The notes under the pieces are model-generated. The model had not been told where the DNA came from. It worked only from the letters and a program-made list of their open reading frames with translations, and did no database searches. A DNA stretch of 64,000 nt from Patella vulgata (lineage: Eukaryota > Mollusca > Gastropoda > Patellidae): assembly GCF_932274485.2 (NCBI RefSeq), contig NC_065881.2, forward strand, positions 10,140,613 to 10,204,612. The letters are read 5' to 3'. Every line of letters starts with the position of its first letter. Position 1 is the stretch's first letter. The position numbers and the translations under genes were made by a program. Positions 34,057 through 45,590 of this stretch are shown here, piece by piece.

Positions 34057-34325
34057 GTGGGGGGCGAATGGTTAACGCGTGCGCGCGATGCATCATAAGT
34101 TCTGTCATTGAGTCAAATGGCGTGGCTTCGATTCCTTGCTATACGTGAAAAGGAGTAGGGTCGACTGCCCAACCTCGTGGGTTTTCTCCGGGTCTTCCCG
34201 TTTCCCCTCACTGCTAAAGACCCCTACGCGCAAGTGAATCAATGAAATAAAATTGAACAATATATTAGTCCCGAAATGACCTACTCTCTCTCTCTCTCTC
34301 TCTCTCCCTCTCTCTCTCTATATAT
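34057..34325 (+). repeat. SINE-B copy
   Basis: GGGGGGCGAATGGTTAACG head, CCCAACCTCGTGGGTTTTC body, and (CT)n tail. Confidence 0.88.
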
Positions 34326-34568
34326 ATAAACTTAGTAATAGGTAGGCTATTCACGACACACCTGTTTACACACAAATATTGTAACAATTGCTGTAGTCTG
34401 CTCGGGTAAAGTCTACCATTTTAATTATGACTCAAGCATACATTCTTAGAAGAAACGATAAAAACTGTAGTGCATATTAAGGTATCCAGGGCCTGTTGTA
34501 GAAAACAGGATATTATGAACACATTGCAGGATATGAATAGCTTTAACTAGACCTACATTTAGTCATAT

Positions 34569-35029
34569 TTAAAGAAACTAAATCTTTAATTCAATATCAC
34601 TCAAAGTCTTACGCGTTGAAAACACGAATTATTTGTCATATCAACATTGATGTTGTTATCTTATCTTACCGGGAAAAGATGGGCTTCTGATATCCACGAA
34701 TCGTGTACCATAGTGCGTTTCAGCGTCATTTGTAACAAGTGACCAGAAAGAACGAGGCTAGGCATATTCCACAACTCATGTCAAACGGCGACGTCATAAC
34801 TTATCTGGAGAGCATGCGCAATAGACTGGAATAACCAGGCGCTAGAAGTTTCTATTCGGTTGAGACTCATGCCGTATTTCGCTGGACATAACTGATTTGA
34901 AATTAGAGTCAAAACGGAAACAATTGAATGTAAATCAGTTCATATACAATCAGATTACATTATTACATGCGTTGCGACCCATTTGTGTCAATTTCTAGGT
35001 CCCAAATGTTAGCGATTTAGCTCCTTTAA
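34569..35029 (+). mobile_element. F1 MITE
   Basis: Ends TTAAAGAAACTAAATC and GCGATTTAGCTCCTTTAA; the body matches the other F1 copies with substantial divergence. Confidence 0.85.
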
Positions 35030-35104
35030 GGCAAACTATGCTTTACTTCACATTTAGTAATTGATTAATACCTGAAAATAGACACGCCTGACAGCCCTGC
35101 TGTC

Positions 35105-35160
35105 AGATTACCTGGATCCAGGATTTTGTCGAGGGGGGGGGGGGCATACATTGGAGCAAA
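35105..35160. repeat. hAT-like end (GGATCCAGGATTTT plus G-run)
   Basis: Same left-end motif as at 21.56 kb; no partner end seen nearby. Confidence 0.45.
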
Positions 35161-35224
35161 GGGTAATCATCAGAGTGCCTGTAGTGAAGTTGAAATCCAT
35201 TAATTCAGAGGAGTAATATAAATC

Positions 35225-35365
35225 GATGGTCGTAACAATAGCCACAGGACTATTTTTACGACTATTCAGTTTTTAACTTCGCCGATGGAGGGCTCTGAAA
35301 GCATCGTCTTAACAATAGCCTGAGGACTATTTTTACGACTCGTCGTAACAATAGCCACTGCCTTG
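35225..35365. repeat. Repeated GTCGTAACAATAGCC motif
   Basis: Three copies of CGTAACAATAGCC-type sequence with GGACTATTTTTACGACT in a short cluster. Confidence 0.6.
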
Positions 35366-35446
35366 ACAAAAAAAAAACAGCCCTGGGCGTATTGCACTGA
35401 CAAGAAGTCTGGCAAAAAGGGGTATAACTCTGGTGTCCACAGGACA

Positions 35447-35645
35447 CAATCTAGCTCTTTTCGGGACTAAAATATAGTTAAATTTTATTTCAATAATTCG
35501 CTTACGCGTAGGGGGACTTCTGCTGTGGGAGGAAATCCGAGGCCTGACAGGGTAGGACAGAAGACCCTACTCCTTGTCACGTACATGCTGGGAATAGAAA
35601 CAAAACGACAGACCTTATGATCTAAAGCGCACGTGTTAGAGAATT
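35447..35645 (-). repeat. SINE-B copy, diverged
   Basis: TTTCGGGACTAAAATATAG through CTCCTTGTCACGTAC to the decayed head. Confidence 0.75.
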
Positions 35646-35660
35646 TGTCCACTCAACCAC

Positions 35661-36839
35661 GCCCTGTGACAGAGTGTTATAACTTATAGTCATGCCTTGA
35701 TAGACCATAGAAAATGACCCGTTTTGCAGTCGACGCCCTTAGCCTTTTTTTAAATATTAATTCTTTTTAATTTTTAACTTTTATTAGCAGTCTGAGCTCA
35801 GAACTCAAGAGTAGATATCTGCCCTGAATGGCCACCATATCTATAAATTATTATACTATATTGTAATGCAGCTCTATTCCGTTTCACATTAGTCTCTATC
35901 ACCGGGAAAAGTATTCTACGAACATTAGTCTGGATGCGTTGTCAACATTTGAGAATAATAGGTCATTGGCTGGATTATCCGGTCTTTTACATTATTATAA
36001 GGGAGGTAACTAGTCCTAAAACAAGATGTTGACGCCCATGACATTAATTATTTAAGAATGCCATTTCAAAAAATCCATTTGATTGCATGCCAGTTCAATA
36101 TCCAACCTTTTTATTGTAAACTTTTCTCTTCATGGGCCATGTCTATGTTTTCAGAATTAATCCTAATTCGTCGTCACGATTCATGTTTGTTTATATTAAT
36201 GCAAGAATTATTGAATTTATTGCGGGAAGGGGCGCAACTCTTCCTTGACTTGGCCAAAGACACTGGACAATCAACCACATTAAAAAACAAACTGCCGGTT
36301 ACGCATGGGCAATGGACTTTTCGTCAAATACGGAAAACGGTCCCTGACCCCCAATCCGCTGAAGACTAGAATGTTCTGGGTGACCGAGACTATTTCACAT
36401 AGACTAAATAAAGCTTTTCAATTTTTTAAAATGGAAGCGAAATAAATACTTCTCAAAATTCGCGAAGTATACTTACTTAGTGCTTTCGGTAAAATTGTCG
36501 ATTTAGGAATTAAAATGTCGGTCAATTAGCGTAATGTCTACTTGTAGACAGTCGACGTATGCATGTTTAGTAAGGGGAGATCATTCCCATTTAAGCGGGA
36601 TTCTTTTGGGTTTTTTGTTTCAGTTTCTACGGTTGTAATTTGAATGTAAGTTTTCTTTGTTTGAATAAACAGTGAATTATATTTGCGTATTACCCCCAAC
36701 AACACAATAAGAGTATTCTTCAAGATATAACAAAAGACCTTCAACAAAAGATAACGGTTTATTTTCTCTGTGTAAATACATGAGTAATGCAATTTTAACA
36801 AATCGTGATTAACAATCATTAAAGTGACATTGATTATGA
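35661..36839. other. No gene seen
   Basis: Contains a 103-codon open frame at 36,058-36,369 (plus) with no recognised domain or splice sites. Otherwise unremarkable. Confidence 0.4.
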
Positions 36840-36941
36840 AAGATAAGATAAAGAGATGACAGTTTATATAAATATTTAAGGCCTAATAAAGAAAGACCTG
36901 CAATAGGCAGATTTGGCTCTTGCATAATGTATGTTTAAATA
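36840..36941 (+). repeat. F2 MITE, 3' part
   Basis: AAAGAAAGACCTGCAATAGG and TTGCATAATGTATGTTTAAA as in full F2 copies. Confidence 0.75.
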
Positions 36942-37029
36942 AAAAACTAAGTAGGCAAGACCGTCTGTGACAGGACCTACAGGTCCTTCAGTCATGTGGG
37001 AGTGTTTAGGGGCGGATAGGGTAGCTGTG

Positions 37030-37190
37030 GGAGGGAGGGAGAAATGACGTTTAACGTCACTTCGGGACTAACATATGGTTCAATAATTCGCTTGCGCGTA
37101 GGCGTCTTTAGCAGTGGGAGGAAATCGGAGGACCCAGAGAAAACCCAAGAGATTGGACAGGCGACCCTTCTCCTTGTCACATACAACCGA
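37030..37190 (-). repeat. SINE-B, truncated
   Basis: GGGAGAAATGACGTTTAACG to TCCTTGTCACATACAACCG, lacking the head. Confidence 0.82.
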
Positions 37191-37467
37191 AATAGCCACT
37201 TGAAAGATGTTTTGTTTAAAATTTATAAACTTACAAATTTGGAACGAATGAAAAGCGTTTGAACAGCACAATCAAGTACTTTTGGTTTTTAAATAGGTCC
37301 TAAGTCTTTTTCCCCGAAGGACAGAAATTCATTTTAGTGTGGTTTAACTTATATTATCTAAAACCGAAAAACAATAAAAATACCATAATATAACAATGTT
37401 ATTTCATATATTTTCAACAACAACTTAAACCCAAAAATATATACAAATCTAATATCAACTAGTCCTC

Positions 37468-37787
37468 CTCACTATAATAGTTCAAAAATAGATAATTCAA
37501 AATGAATATATTGAAAATTTCATTCAAATTACTTTATTTTGACAAGATGTGTGCCTTGATCGCAACCACGGGACTGGCCATTTCAGTCTCAACCTCGCTT
37601 CTCCATTGTTTCAATTAAATCAATGGTTAAACCGTTCTAATCTACTTAAAATCGGAGCAATCCAATGGCATCGAGAGTTGATTATGGTCTTGTGATGTTA
37701 ATAAATGTCTAATTAATAATTTATATATCATTTACGGCCCAAAGAAAGATCTACAATAGGCAGATTTAGCTCTTACATAATGCCTGT
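37468..37787 (+). repeat. F2 MITE, diverged
   Basis: CTCACTATAATAGTTCAAAA, GAGAGTTGATTATGGTCTTG and AGGCAGATTTAGCTCTTAC match F2. Confidence 0.75.
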
Positions 37788-38254
37788 TTCAACTTGGGTA
37801 ACAAAATGGCGAACATATGACTCCTTGTTCATACATGCAATTATTATACTAACGACCATACGACGGCACCGATTGGAAAGACAATTTTTTCTATTGAAAA
37901 ATATAATGGCCTTAATCAGAGGAGAGTGGGTGCGTAAAAGGTGAATCAAGCCAGTTTCGTTTCCTCGATATAGGTCACATATTCTTCCACCACCATTGGG
38001 GCCCAAGGAAACTAGTTGGGTCGTGGGTCGAAGAGCTACCCAATCAGCCCCTGATAGTGTATGGCTTATCGTGAATATAACATCTCATTTATCGTTAGTG
38101 TACTAGATAATGTTCTAATGGAATGTAATGTTAAAAAACAACAAAAAACGCTTGGCTCCTTTCTGGATCCCCTTGAAATAAATACAATCTAGTCTACATC
38201 ATATATGGAATGGTCCACGTGTAGGATATATCTTTACTGGGAACATTTAACAGA

Positions 38255-38762
38255 TAACAGTTCAAATGCTCTAGCAATAGTTAGGGACTATACCAGCCTG
38301 ACGGTTCGAACTAAATGCTCACGTTCAATAGTTAGAGCCTATACCAGCCAGAAGGTTCGGACTAAATGCTCACGGCCAATAGTAAGGGCCTATACCAGCC
38401 AGACGATTCAGACACAATGCTAACGGTCAGCAGTTATAGGGCCTATACCAGCCAGAAGGTTCAGGCTAAATGCTCACGGCCAATAGTTATAGGGCCTATA
38501 CCAGCCAGAAGGTTCGGACTAAATGCTCACGGCCAATAGTTATAGGGCCTATACCAGCCAGAAGGTTCAGGCTAAATGCTCACGGCCAATAGTTATAGGG
38601 CCTATACCAGCCAGAAGGTTCAGACACAATGCTAACGGTCAGTAGTTATAGGGCCTATACCAGCCAGAAGGTTCAGACACAATGCTAACGGTCAGTAGTT
38701 ATAGGGCCTATACCAGCTAGAAGGTTCAGGCTAAATGCTCACAACCAATAGTTATCTACCAG
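38255..38762. repeat. 53-bp minisatellite, about ten units
   Basis: Unit: GGGCCTATACCAGCCAGAAG, then GTTCGGACTAAATGCTCACG and GCCAATAGTTATA. Variants alternate GGTTCAGGCTAAATGCTCAC and GGTTCAGACACAATGCTAAC. Confidence 0.93.
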
Positions 38763-39270
38763 CCAAAAGATTTGGACTACCACTGGACAAACAACATGGT
38801 CTGATTATGGAGATATGCTGAACGGAACTGAATCATTTTTGTAGTCCTACTGATATTCCTTTTGAAAATTAAACTTTCTGCGTCACAATATTGTACACTC
38901 GGCAAACCTCGGCAGACTCCAGTACCCTACATCTAGCCTCGGCGGTATGACGAAGTCCGCCATTGAAACTATACTTTCAAGTTACCGGATTACAAATGGC
39001 GGCGCCCATGAAGACACATGTGAAGAGTGTTTTATCATACAAAGCTTTCAATGTCTGAAGCTCTTTTCCTTTTTAAGTTAATCCCATGCTAAATCAAAAC
39101 TAATTCTATGTGTTGGTCTTTCCCTGGAAAATAACTCTAAGGCATGCTCTGTTTCGGAAAGAGAAATTAGTTTTGTCGTCATGGTGAATTCTTAAAATTA
39201 TCGGGCTCCCCTTAGTTGCGGGTCCTGTGCAACAGAACAGTTCGCACACCCCATTCCTGATTCTTATCAC
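38763..39270. other. No gene seen
   Basis: Region 3' of the FucT-like gene; no supported feature apart from the poly(A) signal listed separately. Confidence 0.45.
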
Positions 39271-39274
39271 AATT

Positions 39275-39280
39275 TTTATT
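39275..39280 (-). terminator. Poly(A) signal AATAAA for the FucT-like gene
   Basis: AATAAA on the minus strand, six bases after the stop codon at 39,287. Confidence 0.55.
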
Positions 39281-39286
39281 GACGGA

Positions 39287-40504
39287 TTACCAAGACGTTT
39301 CGGAAAAATAAGGCGACTGAGTCGTACAACGGACTAGCTTGTCCAGTTTTAAACAATACAAACTATTTTCATCATGTCTAAAAAACGCTCCAATTCTACC
39401 AAAACCACTTTTACTAACGACTAAAACATCGCATAAACTTAACACGACTTGATCTAAAATAACTTTCTTAAATCCTTCACAAACGTCTGAACCGCTACTT
39501 CGTTCAACATGAACAATTTTTCCGGCAATATCCATGAATACAGCGGGAAACAACTCTTTAGCTTTTAGCCTCACATTTTCACTATCGGTTGTAATAAAAA
39601 TCCTGTATTTCGAAGAATCGTTGTATTTCTTATAAAAATTCCACAAAATTTGAATATTGTTTATATTATTCCTTATTTCCGAGTCAGTCGGGACCGAGGG
39701 GTTCCTCCCCATTCGGATCTGAGCCCCAACAACTTTTAAACCTTTCGTTTTGAGCTGCTGAAAAGGTTCTATTCGTTTCTGGAGATCTGGTTTAAGTTTA
39801 AATAAGCGTTCCCAGACTATCTTATACACTTCAGACACAGAAAGTTGGTCCATCCATCCCAATTGTTTTTTGTATAATTTATTTTCTTTTATAAAACGCA
39901 CAAATTCCAGATTTAAAGAAAAATATAAAACGTCTTCTTTGTACTCCTTGTTTAAATCCATGCTCTTCAACTTCTCGCGTAACTGGGCAGAGTAACCATC
40001 AATGGCGACTATCTTTTTAGAGGATCTAGTTTTCAGTGTATCCGGATTAATGTTCCACTGGACTATATTGGGGTCGAACATGGTGTTTAGGTTACACGGT
40101 TTTGTAAACCAAACACCAAATTTTCTTTCCATCATTAGCGATATAAGATAAGCAGCTACTATCCCCTTCTGTCGGTCCCCAAAACCGCCACACAAATTTC
40201 CACCATCACACACATAAAATACGTACTTATCTGGGCCTTTCGTTTCGTTTTTTACTGTCGTGTTCACAAATTTTAACGTAGTGGATATACTAGTTGGTTT
40301 AGCACCAGGCGTCTGCGCTTTCGCGGTAGACACACTGACGTTTGAAGATGACGTTTTCCCTGACGTCGATAATAAGCGTGTTGTGTTATAAAATTCTGCT
40401 CCCATAGGAAGAGTGTATACGGTTGAAAACAGAACTTTGTCAAAGCGTACGAACACTACGGTACTCAAAACAAAAATTCCAATTATAATCCATATTCTGA
40501 CGCC
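39287..40504 (-). CDS. Fucosyltransferase-like type II membrane enzyme (catalytic exon)
   Basis: One minus-strand exon running from an acceptor (ATATTTTACAG at 40,505) to TAA. Read from the acceptor the frame starts GVRIWIIIGIFVLSTVVFV, a signal anchor, then a Ser/Thr-rich stem of about 60 residues. The catalytic part has CDGGNLCGGFGDRQKGIVAA, the nucleotide-sugar binding signature (GGxGDRxKG) of GT-B fucosyltransferases, and VVGAQIRMGRNP in the place of the HxRxGR/D motif. It ends with LSLCDVLVVSKSGFGRIGAF, like the (T/S)xSxFG block of xyloglucan/alpha-1,2-type enzymes. About 405 residues are visible; the start codon is in an unseen upstream exon. The reaction is probably fucose transfer from GDP-fucose in the Golgi; linkage and acceptor are unknown. 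Confidence 0.72.
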   Translation of the reverse strand, partial: GVRIWIIIGIFVLSTVVFVRFDKVLFSTVYTLPMGAEFYNTTRLLSTSGKTSSSNVSVSTAKAQTPGAKPTSISTTLKFVNTTVKNETKGPDKYVFYVCDGGNLCGGFGDRQKGIVAAYLISLMMERKFGVWFTKPCNLNTMFDPNIVQWNINPDTLKTRSSKKIVAIDGYSAQLREKLKSMDLNKEYKEDVLYFSLNLEFVRFIKENKLYKKQLGWMDQLSVSEVYKIVWERLFKLKPDLQKRIEPFQQLKTKGLKVVGAQIRMGRNPSVPTDSEIRNNINNIQILWNFYKKYNDSSKYRIFITTDSENVRLKAKELFPAVFMDIAGKIVHVERSSGSDVCEGFKKVILDQVVLSLCDVLVVSKSGFGRIGAFFRHDENSLYCLKLDKLVRCTTQSPYFSETSW

Positions 40505-40548
40505 CTGTAAAATATAAAAGAGAGTTTGTAGTTTATTTGTTAAATAGT

Positions 40549-40944
40549 TAAAGATACATTATGGGAGATTAGATAAAGAGCTGGCAGTTCTCACTATAAT
40601 AGTTAAAAACTAGATAATGTAAAGGGAATTTGCTGAAAATTTCAGTCAAATTGATCCACTCTGAACCGAGAATTTAGCGATTGAATTTTCGGCCTAGCGT
40701 CGATCATCATTACTAAAGTCGGTAACATAATCTCCATTATCCATTTCATGATTTAATCATGAATGAAAGTTGAGCAGCAAAAGCGATCCTAATCCAGTAA
40801 ATATCGCAGGCTAGCAATGACATCGAGAGTTGATTATGGTCTGGATAAGTTAATTAATGTCTAATTAATAGTTTATATAACATTTCAGACCTAAAGAAAG
40901 ACCTGCAATAGGCCGATTTAGCTCTTGCATAATGTATGTTTAAA
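40549..40944 (+). mobile_element. F2 MITE, full length, upstream of the FucT-like exon
   Basis: TTAAAGATACATTATGGGAG to ATAATGTATGTTTAAA, 396 bp, well conserved with the copy at 32.9 kb. It lies in the presumed intron. Confidence 0.88.
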
Positions 40945-41030
40945 GATAAAGTATATAAGAGCTAAATCTGCCTACTGCAGGTCTTTCTTTAGACATTTAT
41001 TCACATGACAAGCTTATAATCAACTCTAGG
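40945..41030 (-). repeat. F2 MITE end piece, reversed
   Basis: AGAGCTAAATCTGCCTACTG and CTTATAATCAACTC in reverse relative to the copy just before, making a small inverted pair. Confidence 0.65.
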
Positions 41031-41032
41031 GG

Positions 41033-41350
41033 ATCACGTGGCTAAGTGGGTAGACGCTGGCTCGCTAGCCTGGAGGTCGGGTGTTCGATCCCTGCATTGG
41101 GCGAGAAAGTTCATCCAGATTTTCCGGCGTGGTTTCCCCTTGTCAGTAATGCAGGATGGAGGGCCTGACAAGGACAGCTAATGAAGACGGGCATACGCCA
41201 TACAGTGTGCTATGAGGGAAATTTTGCCCGGACAGCGGCACTACGGCCTACTCTTATATCGAATTCCAACCGTCAAGGGATCTTTTACGTGCACGCCAAT
41301 GTGTACACGTTACCTCGGCTTTTCGTCCCATCCGAACGACTAGACAGCTG
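41033..41350. repeat. Chimeric SINE-A: forward head joined to reversed body
   Basis: The plus-strand head (GGCTAAGTGGGTAGACGCTG to CTGACAAGGACAGCT) switches near 41,178 to the minus-strand orientation (AATGAAGACGGGCATACGCC onward). Confidence 0.85.
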
Positions 41351-41668
41351 TTTCGTTTTTTATATTTCAAAATTTCGTTTTACTTGTCTTCACTACACTA
41401 GGATCTGGAAGAGTTGTTATATTACCGGCGTTCTGCTTGATTTGTGGTATTAGCCAATCAGGCGGTCTGTTACGGCGAGTTCTTTGCGTACTGTACACGG
41501 AACTGTGGGTAAACCACTAGAAACGTCAACGATGGTTGATTAATCAATGTCTGACGTCATAGGTCAAAAGACGCTCGTATGACCTCTGACGCGACCTCCT
41601 ACTACAATTGGTCAGCTTCATGTAGTGTAGTCCATCGAAAGTATAAAAAATGAAACGAAATATATCAG
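41349..41668 (-). mobile_element. F3 MITE, reversed
   Basis: AAATTTCGTTTTACTTGTC, GCGGTCTGTTACGGCGAG and AAAATGAAACGAAAT match F3 in reverse. Confidence 0.8.
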
Positions 41669-41746
41669 TTGTAAAAATGAAAACAATAAGTTAAACCCCA
41701 TTGAGCTGTATTTAGTGCTTTGAATGGCCCAAGCCAAGAGCTAAAT

Positions 41747-41899
41747 CTAAAAATTAAGGCCAGGTCAATTTTTGTCAAGGTCGCCAAGATGTAAATAAGG
41801 TTAGGGTTAGGGTAAGCATTGGGGCTAGGTCCGATGTTAGGATTAGCGCTAGTCCTGACCTATGACGAAAAATTGAGCTGGCCTATCATTGAGCACTAA
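41747..41899. mobile_element. Foldback MITE with telomere-like core
   Basis: Relative of the inner element at 23.5 kb: AAAAATTGAGCTGGCCTATC at one end, AGGCCAGGTCAATTTTTG at the other, and GGTTAGGGTTAGGGTAAGC in the centre. Confidence 0.7.
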
Positions 41900-42055
41900 C
41901 CCAAGACAAGGGGCAGAAGATGGGAAATCTCCGCGGACACGATGTGTGTGAAAATTCAAGTTTATTCCCCATCCACATAAACGGAGGATAAATTTCTAGG
42001 TGCGCATTAAGCTTTTATAAAGTTAAAAATATTGATGTAGGCCAAAATAATATTA

Positions 42056-42120
42056 TGAGAGAGAGAGAGAGAGAGAGGGAGGGGCAGATGGGGATTAACA
42101 TCGACACAAACTAGGTCTTT
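42056..42120 (-). repeat. SINE-B tail fragment
   Basis: (GA)n and GGGATTAACATCGACACAAA only. Confidence 0.65.
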
Positions 42121-42639
42121 TAAGCTTTTACAAAATTAATATTAATATAGGCCAAAATAATATTATGAAAGGCTACCTTACCTGATATTTTAGACAGTTC
42201 ATATTTTGACAGCGTTGTCTGAAGAAAAGAAATGCAGATTTTAATTGAAGTGAAGAGGGTATATGACCAGGCACAATGACCAGTCAGTTTTAAATAGTAT
42301 TTAATGTGTCATGGTTTGTTATCAATCAGGGTAGAAGCCAATTAGTTAAGTACTTAATCCATTATTGTTTATGTATGTTACTGTCTCTAGGGATAATCCT
42401 GAATAGTATATGTTTTGATGTCAACACTTGAGCTTATCCATTTATAGTTAGAATATGCACATCAATAGGTAGTCATTAGGTCATCCGACTTAGTAGCAGC
42501 TACGTCGGTCATCCACTGTGCTGTAAGTGTAAATTGTATGTATTGAATTATTGTCATTTGTAAGAGATAAGTTCCAGTAATTAAAAGATTGAAGAACCAT
42601 TCCAGACTTATTATATCAATTATTATTATTATTATAACA

Positions 42640-44300
42640 ATTATATCATCATGGTGTGCGATACAGAAGTCATAACTACCTGGAATAGTTGCTAAAACAT
42701 TATCAACTGTTGATTGAAAAACCGCTGGAGATATACATAATCCTTGTGTTAGTCTCTTAAAATAGTAATGTTTTCCACCAGAGTATGAAGATATGCCTGT
42801 GTACTGTTGGGCCTTAGGCGATAAAGGAAGGGAAAAGAAGGCCGACTTAAGATCTAAACAACTAAGAACGGCTGGTGAAGAGTTATCAATTCTCTTCAGA
42901 GTGTCTGTCAACAGTGGAAACGGATGTTTTAAGCGCTTAATCCGCGAATTTAAATATCTGAAATCTACAACGACTCGCTTTTCATTGGTTCCCTTATTTG
43001 GAAGAATCAATACAGGTGATGTGTAGGCTTGACTACCAACTGCAAGTATTCCTAACTTCACTAATTTCTGTAACTCTTGATCAACTATACGTTTTTCTTT
43101 TTCAGTTTTAGGGTAAGGCCTAATATAAAAAGGTTTGTCATCAGTGACGTCAATATCAACTTGGATATTGGGACATTTTCCGATTTCGCCATTCAAGCTG
43201 AATGCTTCTTTATGTTTAGTCAAAAGCTGGTAGAAATTGTCTTTCTGGTTGGCTGTAAGAAGACTTTTGGTAAGGTCAATTGTAGAGCGAAATACAGAGT
43301 CTGATGAATGACTGGTATAATTAGACTCATATTCTGTAGATATATTAATAGAGTCACAAACGAAAATGTCATGTAGAGAAACATGGGATATAGGTCTAGA
43401 TGATGGAATATGTAATGTCTTGGAAGTTGTATTACATATTGGAATCACAGCACTATTTCTTTTTAGCTTGATAAGAAATGTTGAAGGACAAGCAGTTTTA
43501 ATCTTACTATTACATGTCAGTAAAACCTCGCGATTGCGAAAAATACCTGGAATTTTACCATGAACAGTAACATAACGTTGCTGATTGGGTTTGACATAGA
43601 TTGAATTAGATGTTGAGAATGAAATGTTGGTAGATTTACACTGCAAAACATTGTTATTAAAACTAAGGTTGGCATCCAACTTTGCCAATGTCTCTTGACC
43701 AACGATCAAATCAATTCCATCAAGATTGGAAGCAATGTACACTTCAAAAACTAAAGTATGACCTTGAATAACTATCTCAAGTTGTAGCGAATGAGAACAA
43801 ACTATTAGTTGACCATTAGCCATTCTAAATTTTAGGGATTGTTCTAATGTATGAAGTGGTAAACTACTGAGATATGAAGATGACTCAATAGTAAATGATG
43901 AGATTAGTAATCGAGTAGCACCACTATCAAACAAAAGTAAAGCAGAATGTCCATCAGGGAAATTACCTTTACAATAATTACGTTTTGACAATTGTATGTT
44001 TAAAGGTTTGGTCTGTGATGATGACATCGGGAATTTATTCGGAGCAATGGAACAAATTCCCTGTATTAAAAATCCTGATTATGTTTGTCAGTCATGTGCC
44101 TTTGGCGGACGAAACAAGAGCGCCAAGTATGGTTAGGCGTTCCACAGTAGTCACAGACAATTTGACGATTCCTATGACTTTGAAAAAAATCTTGACGTCT
44201 TAGAGAAAATTCTCGGTGATTTGGAGAAAAATCTTGACGACTTGAAGAAAATCGACTGTTATAATATGATCTGTTGTTATGTCTTGAGAAATGAGAATTT
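42640..44300 (-). mobile_element. Ty3-group (Gypsy-like) LTR retrotransposon fossil
   Basis: On the minus strand from the right: a Ser/Arg-rich Gag end with a CCHC knuckle (CDYCGTPNHTWRSC, about 44.1 kb), an aspartic protease (LLLFDSGATRLLISS, about 43.9 kb) with LDGIDLIVGQETL, then reverse transcriptase (KRVVVDFRYLNSRIK, LSCLDLKSAFFSLPL, AHHDDIIV), where the recognisable part ends against an ATT microsatellite. It is broken and truncated, with at least two breaks; no RNase H, integrase or LTRs were seen. An old insertion, though its main frame is long. Confidence 0.88.
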
Positions 44301-44689
44301 CGATTTTGTCTAGGGTGGGAGGGGGAAGTGTTCTCAGGGGTGCTGTAAAAATGACGGACAATGTATATCTAGGGGGGCTTCGAGAAAAATTTTCAAATTG
44401 AACTGCCGGAAACGCTATTTCCTGCACTTTGGGCAGCCTCGTCAATCGTCTTTCTCCCTTTCACACCGAAGAAATCGGTCAATTTTCATGCAAGACCCCT
44501 CATTTGAAGAAAATTTGAGCAGAAAACCTCAAAATAGTCCTCTTTGAAGATCTGAAAAAGGTAAAAAATCCAGAAATCTGGATAAAATCCGTAAACACTG
44601 CGAATCCGATATCAAATACCGATGATTTTTTTCACATGGGGCGAAATTTTTTATTGTCGACCAATTTTAGTTATACGGGGTGCTACCAA

Positions 44690-44905
44690 TATATTTCATT
44701 TCCAACCGTGTGTTTTATTTGACACCCGTATATTTCATTTACTACCCATATATTTCATTTCCAACCGTGTGTTTTATTTGACACCCGTATATTTTATTTA
44801 CTACCCATATATTTCATTTCCAACCATGTGTTTTACTTACCACCCGTATATTTTATTTACTTCCCATACATTTTATTTCCAACCGCATGGTTTTTATGCC
44901 AACCG
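44690..44905. repeat. 59-bp tandem repeat, about 3.6 units
   Basis: CAACCGTGTGTTTTATTTGA, then CACCCGTATATTTCATTTAC and TACCCATATATTTCATTTC, repeated with small changes. Confidence 0.88.
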
Positions 44906-45189
44906 TATAATTAATTAGTGTTAAATCAGTATTTTATCAAGATTTTAATGTGCTCCCGATAATATCGATCAAATATTCAAAGAGTTTTGATTGTGTCTGG
45001 AATAAAATGTTCAATAAATTACGTGTTCTTGAAAGGTTTAATATATATATTTTTTTGTAAAGTAGCAAACTGTTATGTAAACATACTTTTTTTTTATAAT
45101 ATCTAATATAAGGTTATTGTTTATTATATAAAGTCACCAATTTAAAAATATAAATCTGAGCATTATCATTTCGTATAAGGGCATATTAT

Positions 45190-45590
45190 GTTATCTCAAC
45201 ACCGTCACATAATTTCAACACCGTCACGGGAATTCAACACCGTCACAAAGTGTAAAATCTCTCATTGCTACTTTTTCTTAAAGTTAAAGAACCATTTTAT
45301 AAGCGGACAGAAATACTAATTGATCAGTCTGTGTTACTGAATCAAGAAATCAAATACAAAATCATGTTTTTATTGCGCTACACTTTAATACAATTACAAA
45401 ATGTGGAGTGATTTGTGGTAAGTGGTATAAACTACAAATTACAGCAAAGAAATTATGACGATATAAAAAGAAATTTTATTTTTGAAGTGTAATCCCCTTC
45501 ATCTTTTCAGAAGGGTGAATGTTTTTGCGTTTTCTGGTTAATTTAAAATATTTTTTGACTATACAATACCGTTACGGTGTTGAGATTTTG
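45190..45590. repeat. Possible foldback element with TCTCAACACCGT ends
   Basis: Three direct TCAACACCGTCAC motifs at 45,197-45,247 and an inverted ACGGTGTTGAGA at about 45,577. The intervening DNA is A/T-rich. Confidence 0.4.

Noticed and set aside
36058-36369. 103-codon plus-strand ORF
   Set aside because: No recognisable domain, no promoter or splice context; kept only as a note in the intergenic entry.
40466-40468. TTG as start codon of the FucT-like frame
   Set aside because: The frame continues to an acceptor 36 bases upstream, so TTG is an internal Leu codon.
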